DNA from: Epiperipatus broadwayi
Lineage: Eukaryota > Onychophora > Udeonychophora > Euonychophora > Peripatidae
NCBI GenBank assembly: GCA_028023455.1
Contig: JAQFVV010000001.1
Location: forward strand, 22,837,401 to 22,901,400
DNA: 64,000 nucleotides
Reading direction: 5' to 3'
The position numbers were made by a program, and so were the translations under genes. The notes beneath the pieces are model-generated. The model made no database searches. It was not told where the DNA came from and worked only from the letters and a program-made list of their open reading frames with translations. The first letter of the stretch is position 1. Every line of letters starts with the position of its first letter. Shown here piece after piece: positions 1-11,599 of the stretch.

Positions 1-795
1 GTGGAATAGATGTAAATATATGTGGTAGTATATCAGTGCAAGCATACACACACACACACCAATAATTTCATATATTTATTTATATTAGCAAGTTTATGTA
101 TTTGTTTATAGTAATAATGGTAGTAATAAAATATGATTATTCAATGAAGTTATTATAAAATAAATTATAGTGATTAATAACAATAATAATCATAAATCTG
201 GTTAATTAATTATTATTATTTTAAAGATTAATATTGTGTAAAAAAAATTTGATGTATTAAATTATATTGTCTAGTGTTCCTAATAATATATTTAAAAAAA
301 AAAAATCACATGAAAAATAGAATGTGAAAGAAAAAAAAAATTAGTAAATTTGAATTCTATTTTTTTTTTTCTTGTAAAAGATTTTAAATATTTTATTTAT
401 TTGGAATTCATCAATCTGATGGCAGATTAATCCATAAGCATGGAGAGGTGAAGGGAAATTCTCTTTCTTCATAGGCTACATCTATAAAGAATTGGAAGAT
501 AATCAAATATTTTTACTCTCATTCAGCTAGATAGATAATCTTCAGTCAGTGTAAACAAGGAACCATTGGAAATTTGAATATGAATTTAACTTATTAACTG
601 GTAATTTGGATATCATTTACAGATAATTGGGCCTAAAGAACGAAAGCAAATCATTATATTTAAAAAATGCGCATAATAAAAGAACTTTATGTTAAGAGTA
701 AAAATGTTATGACTTATTTATTGTGAATGCTAGTTTTGAAAAAAAAAAAAATTTTGTTTTCATGATTTATAAATGAATCAAGTAGTTGATTAATA
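1..795. other. AT-rich non-coding sequence
   Basis: No coding potential was recognised. The stretch holds a short CA microsatellite near position 48 and many A or T runs. It ends at the TAATA target sequence of the inverted-repeat element that starts at 796. Confidence 0.6.
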
Positions 796-1232
796 CACCT
801 GGGTCTCGTTTTATGCGGTAGTTTGGTTCCTCAGAAAATGCGCACAAAAGAAATTGCGCAAAAGTAGACTTAACTTACATTGAAAAATGGGGGATAGGTT
901 ACTGTAATTTTTGAAATCGCATAAAAGCAAAGCAACAACGTAAAATTACTTTAAAATTCGCATAAAAAAAATGGTGCTTGTCTTGTAGCTAAAGATGCCG
1001 TTGGATGGCACTGTTTTCACGCTAAAATTATAAAATATGAACATTCACGGGCCATTGATTTCAATAATTTTTCTGTGCTTTTTTGTAATGCAAAAATAAA
1101 AACAAAACAAAATCGTCTTTTTTAAATATTATTTTTTATTAACGTATACAATTTAAATGATAATAATAAATGTAAAATAAAATCAACAAATTACAGTTTG
1201 ATTCGTGTTTTTTATATCGTATACTTTTTAAA

Positions 1233-1350
1233 TTGTGTTACGGCTTTTTTTTATCAATTTTCTATCGGATATTTTTTTACTTGTGTTACGGCTTCTTTTT
1301 TATCAATTTTCTATTGGATATTTTTTTACTTGTGGTACGACTTTTTTTGT
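1233..1350. repeat. Short tandem repeat, about 48-bp unit, 2.4 copies
   Basis: Units start at 1233, 1281 and 1330 with TTGTGTTACGG or the variant TTGTGGTACGA, each followed by a T-rich block; the first two also carry ATCAATTTTCTAT. The array lies inside the inverted-repeat element and just before the telomere-like array. Confidence 0.7.
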
Positions 1351-1400
1351 TGTTGTTTAACTAAAAAATAATAATCGTAATAAAAGTAAAAATTGTTACG

Positions 1401-1486
1401 GTTAGATTTAGGGTTAGTTAGGGTTAGTTTTAGAGTTAGGTTTAGGGTTAGTTTTAGGGTTAGTTTAGGGTTAGGGTTAGGGTTAG
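1401..1486 (+). repeat. Interstitial telomere-like (TTAGGG)n array, degenerate
   Basis: This 86-bp tract is made of GGGTTAG and GTTTTAGGGTTAG variants, with three uninterrupted TTAGGG units near 1466-1486. TTAGGG is the usual metazoan telomere unit outside arthropods, most of which use TTAGG, so it weakly argues against an arthropod source. It lies inside the pogo-like element, so it may be an internal element repeat rather than a chromosome-healing scar. Confidence 0.7.
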
Positions 1487-2850
1487 TGTTCTGTTGTTTG
1501 TAATGCTAAAATAAAAAAATTCAAAATCGTAACCGTACTCGGACAAAAGAAAGAAAGTCAAACTTTTTTAAACAACAACAAACACATACAAATGTCTTCT
1601 TTACTTATTAAATATGTTTATAATATTTGCTTTTTATTACATTTACAAAAAAGCCTGTATATTTGGACTTTTCTTACTGGATATTTTTTCGTACCGCTCT
1701 TTTTTACTTCAAAAATATACAGATGGTAGAATCTTCTTTGTCTCCTGGAATGTTACTAACAGTACATTACTTGACACGTTACCTAATTGCAACTCAATAA
1801 AAACATAGATATTGAACATTTTCCCAAATAAAAGTTCAATACAGTACGTTGTAAAAAGTCTTATAATTATTGCTTTAAAAAATCTGAACATTTCAATAGT
1901 TTAAAATAATAAAAAATCCAATGAAAACAACATTTCAATACAATTCAAATACAAACTCTCTCATCAAGCCATAATTATTTTATAAATTGTGCGAATTTGG
2001 AAAATGTATTTGCTGCTATGCGACATACATGCTGTACTGCGACGCAACATAGCGGCCTGCATTCTGTACCCACAACAAAAAAGTTGTATTATAGAAAACG
2101 TGGGTTCGAACGTGTCGGCTGCGGAAACAGCATTTTTATGTGTTTTGGCACGAAAACCACGCCATAGAGCGGCATCTTTAGCTAAAAGATGAGTACCAAA
2201 AAAAAAATAAGAAAATAAAATATGACTAATAAAAAATTTCAAATTTGAAAAAAATTGATACTAAACAAACTTTTTTTATTAACTACAGTATTTAATTTTA
2301 TTCAAAACAATATATTTTTATGCGTAATTTACATTTTTTTCATATATGTACGGTATTTTAATTATTAACGCTACTTGAGACATCAGATTCGTCATGATGT
2401 GATGTGATATGAGGTACTGTAGCTTCTCCTTAAACGAAGTCAAGAGGAAATACAACTAAAACGGTTTCCAATCGCTGTTGATCCTTCCCATTTCACTAAG
2501 CGATCTAAAATTGAAATTTTTGTTTCCAAAGAAATTCATTTTTTTGGGGTGTTTTTTCCTCTCCATTAGGGTAAACTAAAAGTTTAAAATAAAACTTACG
2601 ATAATAAAAAGATACCGACTCATCACTGTTGGGCAAAATTTAATTAAAACTAGCAATTAAAAATTAAATTCTTATTTTTGTTTTTAATTTTTAATTCCGT
2701 TTAAAAATCAAATTTCATCGTTTCACATCAATTTCAGATCACGTTATGTAATTTTTAAATTGTTAATTACAATTAAAAATCAGATTTTAATTGTCAAATT
2801 TAATTGTGCCCACCACTGTTACTCGCCTTTTAAAAATAAACTTATGGACA

Positions 2851-3140
2851 CTAAATGATTGATTACGTACTCTTTTTATAAAAAGCAAAAATAGAACGTG
2901 ATTTAAAATGTAAAAATAACAACATACATAGTATTTTTCATCTATAACGTTTGAACAGATTTACATTATAGTCTTGTAAAATTTATTACTTGCGCCACTA
3001 AATCATTAATTGATTACGTACTCTTTTTTTAAAAAAGCAAAAATAGAACGTGATTTAAAATGCAAAAACAGCAACTTATATAGTATAGGCATCTATAACG
3101 TTTGAACAGATTTACATTATAATCTTGTAAAATTTAATAT
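2851..3140. repeat. Two-copy tandem duplication, about 147-bp unit
   Basis: Copy 1 starts near 2851 (CTAAATGATTGATTACGTAC) and copy 2 near 2998 (CTAAATCATTAATTGATTAC). Both contain AATAGAACGTGATTTAAAAT and ATCTATAACGTTTGAACAG. They differ by scattered substitutions and small indels. The pair occupies the right interior of the pogo-like element. Confidence 0.85.
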
Positions 3141-3468
3141 GTGTATATAAAATGGGGAAATCCTGATTTTAAGTGAATTATGAACTTCTTTATTGCATAA
3201 AATCTATTACAGTACTATTATAAAGCTCTGAAAATATTGAAATTATTAGATGGAAGTCGAACTCCAATAATGCACTATTATTTGAAATATGACGCGAGTG
3301 CGCAAAATTTATAGTATTTAAAGTAATAGTGCATTATCGGAGCTCAACTTCTGATCTAATAATTTTTATCGCATAAAAGAAAACTGCGTACAAAGATATT
3401 AAGAAGAAATATGAATCGCATAACTTCAAAATCGCATTAAATAAATCCGCATAAAACGAAACCCGGTG

Positions 3469-5039
3469 TAATAGTAATGAAAAGAATAATATGAATAAAA
3501 ATTTTTATAAATGTATTATATTTTAATTATATTTAAGAATTATTGAATATTAATTTTATTTTTAAATGAAATGAAATATATGGACTTTGAAAGTGGGATA
3601 GACATATTTCTATTTTCAAAACTTATAAAGAAAAGTTTAGCATTGAGTTATAGTTGATATCACAATATAAGAATAATATCAATTAATAAAGAATTATTTA
3701 TTTTATGAAATTTAGTATACTTGGAATAATCATTTGCATATATGATTTTTATAATTTATTTGCATTTATCATATAAGAATACAGATATTCAGGAGAATAT
3801 TTTAATTTTGCAATGCAAATTTGAAAAGTGTATATTTTAGAGCTTATAATAATCTTTCTGTCATCTTTATAGATAAAATATATACAAGACACAGCCTAAA
3901 TGATGAATGTTTAAAGAATATGAATCAGTATGTATGCCTTTATTTTGAGGTGAATCCATATGTGTAAGTTTAGTTCTATGTTATATTCACCTCCCACATC
4001 AATTTATTTAACATTAACAATTATTTTATTTATTAATTTTTGGTCAGATTAGTAGAAAATATATATTAGCTATATTATGAATATATATATACAAAGTATT
4101 GAATTATTTATCAATATATTTATTTATTGTTATTATTTAATGTTTCTATATTATATTAATCATTTTTATGTAAATAAATGTGTTGCTTTCTTATCAATAG
4201 TTTTGATTTCTATTCTTCCACTCATTTTGTTACTTATTTAATTTATAGTTTATAAGTCATAGGTAATAATTATTAAGTAGTAATTAAAATCCCATCTTTA
4301 GATTTATATTTCCAATGTGTTGGTTATCATGGCATTATATGTAATGGAATGAAAACTCTAACAGAGTATATGTTACTTAAATATCCTGGCTTATATGGCA
4401 CTCAAGAATTTAAAATATTTACAAGTGTGGATAAAGAAGAAATAAATGATTTTTTAAATCTTCTTTCTCAAACTCTATATTTTATAAATATTGTTTTATA
4501 TAGATTTACGATTCACCATACTTAATAAAATATATGTTTTTATCAGTCAATAAAATTGACTTTGCCCAAAGTATTTGTTTTGAATATTTCTTATTGTTGT
4601 AATATATATATTTTTAATAGCCATGGAAATGCTTTGTTTAGTATAATTAATTTGAATTTTAACATGTGTTTGTTTGACAACAAATAAAAAATAAATAAAT
4701 GCATCTTTTACATATTAATAATGCACAAACTTTATAAAAAATTAATAATATTTTATCAAATTGACTAAACAGATAATTCTGTACTTAATAGATGTACTTG
4801 AAAGATCACTAAAATTATGCTTTTAAGGAGAATCTATGATTGCAAACCATTGACATCAGAATATATCCTAAGCTTTAATGACAGGGAAAAAGAATCACTA
4901 ATATATAATGTTAGGTGTTTATTTGCTTCTTATAGAAATATAGAATGAAGAATTTATTAATGAAGCAGAAATTTTTCGTAGGAACTGAATAATGAATAAG
5001 AAGCAGTTATCGAATTTTATGTAAAAAAAAACAACACTA
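3469..5039. other. AT-rich non-coding sequence
   Basis: No exon, RNA gene or repeat family was recognised. Simple AT runs and ATATAT tracts are present around 4080-4100. Confidence 0.5.
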
Positions 5040-5550
5040 AACATATAGTACATACTTGATATTTCTGTAATATAATTTTCATTAGACCATTCATGCAAGG
5101 TAGATACTGGTTTTTATCAGCTTTTAACACCTTGTAGAGGGATGTAATCATAAACATATGACCAAAGAATATATGAAAAAAATTATGATCCCCAAGATGC
5201 ACATTTTGTGCTGAAGCAGCACTTATCAGTTGGCCAAGACCACATTCTCTTATACATATCTTTATCATTGTTGAGTATATATAGATAGCAAATTAGTACA
5301 GTTTAATTAATAAGTGTCAAACTTACTGCTCTCCCAACTTTGCACAAACCACTTAATGGAAGTATATTAATAAATTTTATTAGTCATTCAAAAGACTATC
5401 CAGTACATCTTTTTCACATGTTTTTGGTCATATATTTATGATTACGTCCCTCTACAAGTGGATAGAAACCAGTGCCTACTTTGCATGAGAATGGTATAGT
5501 GAAAATTATACTACAGAAATATTATTCATTATTGGATAATATAGTACATT
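5040..5550. mobile_element. Foldback (MITE-like) inverted-repeat element
   Basis: The left arm (about 5040-5190) and right arm (about 5403-5550) are imperfect reverse complements. The left arm has ATTTCTGTAATATAATTTTC and TTGTAGAGGGATGTAATCAT. The right arm has the reverse complement with GGGACG for GGGATG. The unique centre of about 210 bp has no recognisable coding content. An 83-residue minus-strand open frame across the left arm is best read as chance. No target duplication was identified and the outer ends are worn, so the superfamily is unassigned. Confidence 0.7.
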
Positions 5551-8500
5551 CTGTAATAATGAAAACGATATAATAAGCAAATATTCAGAAAAATGAAATA
5601 AGCACTGATAAATATCACTTGAGAGAAAAATTTATTTAAAATAATCTATAAATTATAAAGAATTTTTGAAATGAGTTCATAATTGTTTTCTCAAATATTC
5701 ATTATTTTACTGACTAAAGGTTGTGACAAAACGCTAAATTTTATCTTTTATAAAATTTGTGATTCATTAATACTTGAAGATGTACTATGTGTTTTTTTTT
5801 TTTTTTTGTTATGATAGGTTTGTATTTAAGTTTTTTTAAGAAAGCATATATTTATATTATTTTGAGTCCTTTTTAATTATTTTTGAAAATTTGAAAAAGT
5901 AATTTCAGTGAAAAAACTGGACTTCCTTATTACTGTACTTATTAAATGCTTTTTGAATGTGTACAAAATAAAAGCAGCATATCTGTTAGATAAAAGAGAT
6001 ATATAACAAAGAATTCGTCTTCTGTCATTGATATAAACAGTCAATATTTAATTCAATTTATTAATATTTCATAAAGATCCATTTAAAGAAATATCCTTTG
6101 TGAATTATGTAGGTATACATATTTAATAACACATTTTATGAGTGAATAATCTGAAAGTATTTAAATTTCAAAGAGAATATATCATTTATTGTAAAGATTT
6201 GGAAGTCTATAAAATGCTCTTAAACGTAAACCTTACATTTACCAATATGAAATTTTTAATTACATTTTGGAATATTTTCATCATCTAGTTTAATTGTTAA
6301 ATGTTTTTAGAAAAAATTAATCTTTATTTATATTTTTCTAAATATATTAGTAATGACATCCAAGTTTGTTTATAACACATTTTATGGTATTATTTTCTTC
6401 TCGTTTTCAGAAATTGCAGCTGAGCAGTGACTGAAATAGCAAGGAAATCTTTCTGATAATCTTTAGATTCATGAATACTGAATTTAAAATGATGTTTTAA
6501 CTAACAAGACCAGTCTAGCAAAAGCAACTATCAATAGAAATTTTATATATATTTTTATGAGGATCTTTCTGATTTCTCAATTTACTTTTTTTAAGAGCAA
6601 GATTATTAAGCAATTTTTAAACATTATGGGTTACCACATTAGATTGACTTATAGCATCATTTATTATTAGCAGCTTCATTAATTTTTTTTTATTTTTTGT
6701 CTCTGTGTATTCTTAAATTAAAATCATATTTATGTTCTTTAATATATATATATGCTATAAGACTTTAGACACATCTGAGTTTCCCCTCTCTAATTATTAC
6801 TTTATGCTTTTTCAATTGTTTTTTCATGGGGTGATTGATTTTACTGATACGTGTGCTTTTTTATTAACATATCATTTGATAGATGCAGTTCTTGCTTTTT
6901 TGCATTTCGAGTTCATTTTATGTTGAACTTTGTTTTTTTCAAATCACTGGCTTCTAAACAAACTTTTTTTTCTTCCCACTTTTTGTTTTCTGTCATGATT
7001 GGATATATAATGAAGCCACAATATACACTATCAAATTACACAATTTCAATTATACATTATCCAATAATAATGTAAACAAAAAAAAAATAATAATAATAAA
7101 ATCATTGAATTCTACAAACGTATTCAATTTTATGAATCTCAATATGGTGGCAGCCTTTTTTTTTTTTTTGCTAAATATAATGTTCTCAAAGCTTAATGCA
7201 AATTTATTCAATCATATTTTTTTCAACTTTTAAGTATAATCCATTGCCATAATTGTAAACAATGGTGATTTTTTTTCAAATTTTTTTTATCATAGTAGCA
7301 TATAATAAGTTCTTTAATAAAATGTTTTGTTATTCAATGAATGATAAATTCAAAAAAAGTCCTAAAGTTCTCATGAAAATTATTTATTTAGTAAGGAAAG
7401 GTAAGAAGTCTTATTTTGAAATGGGTCATGTTTGAGAAGAATAAGTCATCAATCAGAGAAATTATACATTCTTTTAACCTATTGAAAAATTAGATTGAAA
7501 TTCAAAGGCAAAATATAATTTAAGAAAAGTTTTCACCTTATGATCATTTACAAGGCTTTCTTGGTGTCATTCTTTTGTGATGATCATGAGTGGAATGCTT
7601 CTTTTACAATAGATACTAAGTGTAATATGTGTGTGAAAAGGTGCAGTTAATCAGATAAGCAACCTCAGGAACAAACTAAAAAATTGATGTAACATATTAA
7701 AATTAATTTAGACAAATATTTATTAATAGTGCCAGTGGAAAAGATTGAAGTAGAACATGATTTAAATATTAAAGTTTTGAATAAAATGATTAATTAACTA
7801 ATTAGCAGGATATAAATACTTTTGATTAAAACCATTCAAAAAAATATGTTGGTTTTACAAAGAAATGTAATGATTTTTGAGAAGGCTTTTGATAAATTTG
7901 TAAATTTATGAGGTCTTATTGTATGCTTAGAAGGTGCCAATGATGATTATGATCTAATTAATGTTCATTGACTCTCAGTAATCAAGAATGTGAAAAATCT
8001 GATAAAGATAAGTTGGGCCAACCAACTGATGACTAAAGTTAAAAAATAACCAAATCTTTATATAAAAAGCATCTAAGAATATATGCATACATACAGAGAC
8101 ATTCGTTTCAAAATATAATATTCACTTTATGAAAAGCACATAATAAAAAATGAGCTTACATTATCATCTAGTTTAGGAGATTGTAAATGTTGTAACAGTG
8201 ATATTCATAAGCTAGGATCAATCTCATAATACAGAATTTACTATTTGTGAACAATTATATATGTAAATACATTTAACAAGCTCAATTTAGTTGATTAAAA
8301 TACAACAATATTCACTGTCAATATAGTGTTTGAATGTTTGCCCACATTGGTAGTACACTGGTAACTGCTAGTAAATGATATATAAAAATGTTGGATATAT
8401 AAAGTCAGTAGAAGGTTTCAAGTCCAGAATGGAGTTAAAAATAATTTTTAATTATGTTTAACTAGTTTTAAGTATGTTCCAAATATTAAATGTGTGTCAA

Positions 8501-10487
8501 TGTGATGAGCATAAAGAAAAAATATAATTGAAGTATGATGTAATTTTCAACTCTTAAGTTGACAAGCTCCACATACCAAGCTGTAGTCTATATTATGGTT
8601 TTAAATTAATATTAGAAAGAGGAAAATTAGTTAGCACTCCAAAAAAAAAGTAATACACATTATAATTTGAATTAAAATGGAAAATTAGTGATGATTAGAA
8701 ATGATGTTAGATATTTTAATTTTGTTTTATTATAATGCAAGTATTTAAATATACCAGATAAACTGATATGCTTTCGATAATGGCAAGATTCTTAATTGAT
8801 TAGAATTACTCAGAAAATGTTTTAGTTATTGTTAATATAGCATATTTAATTTTGAATTTCAAATGGTTTCTAAACTAAATAGTTTTATTTATTAAAAAAT
8901 GTCAGACACACACTTTAAATAACATTAAATATACTTTTATTATATTTTGGTTGATCTAAAGTATTTGTTTCAATTGAAAAAGTTTTTATTTAATCATTAT
9001 TTTCCAATTCAATTAAGTTCACAATTCTTTTAAATATGGATGATTAAATTTTATTTAAATATTTTGGAAATATATGATAAGAGATCCATTTTGAATCTCC
9101 ACTATTAATTAACACATGTGCATAATATATTACGGTCTGCCAGAAGATAAGTTGAAGGAATTAGACTAGAGTTCTACAACCATATATTTGATGATAATTT
9201 ACTCAGATAAGGGCTAGATTGTTTGGAAACATTGCTTTTTCAAATGAATGCAGTATTTATAATTATAGATTTTTGTAATTTTTTTAAAATAGATTATTTC
9301 ATTTAGCATCTTTTTGCCAAATTATTCATTTTATGTTTATTTTCACTTTTGGATAATGAATTCTGTTTTCACTATTGAGTTTTTGTCAGATTGTGAATGA
9401 ATTCATGTTCATTCATATATTTTTTCTTACTTTTTTTTCTTTCAAAACAGCCTTCTTTTCACTGTAGATGTTTAACAAAAAATATTTTTCTTTGTAATAC
9501 TTCTTGATTTTTCTAAATATTTTTAATGAATTTTCATTTCTTAGTCTTTTATGTAGCAAGTCTACATTTATATTTCTGTTCTTAGTTTCTATTTTTGTTC
9601 TTATGTTTAATTAAATCTATATGATTTTAATTTTACTTTATAACTATTTTATTGCCTTATATTAAACACAAAATTTTAATCTTTGTTTTTTAGCTGTAGT
9701 TGTAGTTATGGCATCTTTTATGTTGAATGTTTTCAAGGTGAAAAATTTATTTTATTAAACATAGTTACTCCCGAAAACATGCTTCATAAAGCTATCTTCT
9801 ATTTTTATATAAATAAATTATTATAGAGATAGAGTTAACAATGGAAAAATCTGAAGTATGGATTTGCAATCAGACATTTGTGTTAAATTTATTTCATCTT
9901 AGCTGTACACACACATATATAAATATACATATAAATATTGAAAGTATAATGGGAATTTCTGTATATTTTATTAAATAAACTTTCTTATAATGTTACCAGA
10001 CAAACAATCAATTAAAACTAGCATTTGCCAACTGAAATTGTGCCATCTGGTGATAGTTTTGTTGTCTGGCCTATTTTTAAACAAAATTTTGCTAAAAGTT
10101 TAAAGTTGGGTCAGATAAAATTATTACTAGATGATGTGATTTCAATTTGCAATTTTTGTTTATAATTGTTTGCCTGATTATATCTTAGTTGAAATTTATT
10201 TAGTAAAATACATAGAAATTTCTGTTATACTTTCATTATTTATATCTATAAAGTTCATGAAAATCTTTTAATTTAATATATATGCACACACACACACACA
10301 CACCTATATATATATATATTAAAAAATTGGGTATGCTCATCAAGAGCTTGCAAAATTTATAGCAACTCTGTTAGTTACAGTTATCAATATATATATTGTC
10401 ATACTTTTTATAAGGACCTAGGATTTAATAAGGCAGTTTTATTTTCTTTTACTAAAATATATTGACATTTTTTGTTTTGTTTTTCAG
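5551..10487. other. AT-rich non-coding sequence, probably upstream intron of ST13
   Basis: No exon could be recognised here, including the expected acidic-linker and N-terminal exons of ST13/HIP. A CA repeat followed by a TA repeat lies at about 10285-10320. The last bases before 10488 form a T-rich polypyrimidine tract ending in TTTTTCAG, the acceptor of the first recognised exon. Confidence 0.5.
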
Positions 10488-10554
10488 GTGACTGATGAAG
10501 AGATAGAACAAGCAGTAGAGAAAAGAAGTTCAGCTATGCAAGCACTTGATGAAG
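10488..10554 (+). CDS. ST13/HIP (Hsc70-interacting protein), internal exon 1 of 3 seen: start of TPR region
   Basis: This 67-bp exon encodes VTDEEIEQAVEKRSSAMQAL, then D, E and the first base of a Gly codon. It is preceded by a polypyrimidine tract with TTTTTCAG and followed by GTTTGA, so the exon enters in phase 0 and leaves in phase 1. In the HIP family this is the junction between the acidic linker and TPR motif 1, where human HIP has a similar ITEEMMDQAN-type stretch. HIP is a cytosolic cochaperone that binds the Hsp70/Hsc70 ATPase domain through its TPR region and stabilises the ADP-bound state. It joins the exon at 18968 across an 8.4-kb intron. The assignment rests on the continuous match across all three exons, not on this short piece alone. 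Confidence 0.85.
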
Positions 10555-11236
10555 GTTTGATTATTATTATATGGCAAAATTTAGAGATTGTTTTTTAAAT
10601 TGTTTGTTATTACTTTGATTAGTGATAAGAAAAAAAACACTGGATTATTTAATTATTAAGTAGCATATTTCTAAACTATTCAACTTTCATTTGATGGGAA
10701 AAATTGAAGACAGATTCTTAAAATTAACCATGTCTGAAAAAAGTATTTGAAACTGAAAAAAATTATCAATTTAATACTGTTGATTGGTTCTAAAGACATT
10801 TTTAGCTGGTTATGGTAGTATTAGGAAATATTTGTGCCCTGACAATATTTGAGGAATATTCCCATTTCTGACAGATCTCTAGACAAAAATTTTTCAGTAT
10901 TTACTTCTAAAATAATTTTAATGATTATAAAACTAATTTTTGACAAATTGATGATAAAAGTACTAATTAGCAAGCTATTAACTGATTAAAGACAAATTTT
11001 TTTGTTTTACTTTTCTTTTCCAGAAAACAATTCAGGAACTTTTAGGTCTTGAATCCAGCATTCTTATACTGTCCCAAGTTGTATAGGACAAAATTTTATA
11101 TACTTGAATGTTTTCATTGTAAATATAAAGGAATTTGTTAGCCTTGCATTGTCCAAACTAGATGCAAACCATAAATTTTAATGTTGGTATTAATATCACC
11201 CAAATTAAACAATAATATTATAATAAAGTACGTTCT
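10555..11236. other. ST13 intron, proximal part
   Basis: This intronic sequence follows the donor at 10555. No gene or repeat was recognised until the inverted-repeat copy that begins at 11237. Confidence 0.6.
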
Positions 11237-11599
11237 TTGTAATCAATGGATGTAGGAAGGCTTGTGCATAACATCTCCAGACTAGTTTTTAGCTTGTGGC
11301 TTTCATCAATGAGAAGCTTTTGATTTGAGAGCACTGCATCTAGATCTTAGGATCTAAGGCAACCTTATAGCAGCCACCTTTTATGTATTTGGTTAACTAT
11401 AAAGATAGAAGCCCAAGATGAAATCACCAAAATGTTTGCAACCCAAGCTCATAAATTGTATAATCTTATAGATCTGAACTCAGTTCAGCTTCTATACATT
11501 TTGATGTCTTTGGTTTTTCAAACACCACAGTCACCATTATCCTATGTGGCAGGATAGGTATAAAACTTGCACTTGGTGGCACTACTGTATAGAGAGTTT
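11237..11599 (-). repeat. Inverted-repeat family, copy A (left flank of the LINE reverse transcriptase)
   Basis: The body of this copy is the reverse complement of copies B and C. Shared stretches include GATCTGAACTCAGTTCAGC, GAGAGCACTG, CACAGTCACCATTA and AAGGCTTGTGCATAA. Its right edge is a conserved terminus (11575-11599, GGTGGCACTACTGTAT then AGAGAGTTT) that in B, C and the 61-kb palindrome reads in the same orientation. It runs without a gap into the open frame that starts at 11567. The family resembles a foldback or MITE-type DNA element, but no transposase is associated. Confidence 0.75.

Larger units (their letters stand above)
796..3468. mobile_element. Degenerate pogo/Tigger-like (Tc1/mariner) DNA transposon, no intact transposase
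   Basis: The segment is bounded by terminal inverted repeats at 796-818 (CACCTGGGTCTCG then TTTTATGCGG) and 3447-3468 (CCGCATAAAACG then AAACCCGGTG). They match apart from one substitution and one indel. Both outer flanks read TAATA, which fits a TA target duplication. Subterminal motifs recur inside both ends (TGCGCA near 838-868; CGCATAAAA near 918, 959, 3369 and 3447), a layout typical of transposase-bound ends. The CTCGTTTTATGCG core resembles the termini of the pogo/Tigger group, which is the basis of the family call. An internal inverted repeat (985-1025 against 2143-2184, sharing TAGCTAAAGATGCC) suggests a second nested or rearranged element. Short open frames inside (for example 1964-2242 on the minus strand) show no transposase motif. 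It is therefore a non-autonomous or decayed copy. Confidence 0.68.

Noticed and set aside
1964-2242. 92-residue minus-strand open frame and the overlapping 67-residue plus-strand frame
   Set aside because: No recognisable domain; both lie in the interior of an inverted-repeat element and overlap each other on opposite strands.
5017-5268. 83-residue minus-strand open frame
   Set aside because: Lies on the left arm of a foldback element; composition is unremarkable and no family resemblance was seen.
6410-6440. Good splice-acceptor-like CTCGTTTTCAG followed by a short open stretch
   Set aside because: The reading hits a stop after a few codons and does not resemble any ST13 upstream exon.
9690-9740. 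Possible mini-exon between TTTTTTAG and AAGGTGAAA
   Set aside because: The frame compatible with the ST13 exon at 10488 contains a stop, and the peptide has no HIP likeness.
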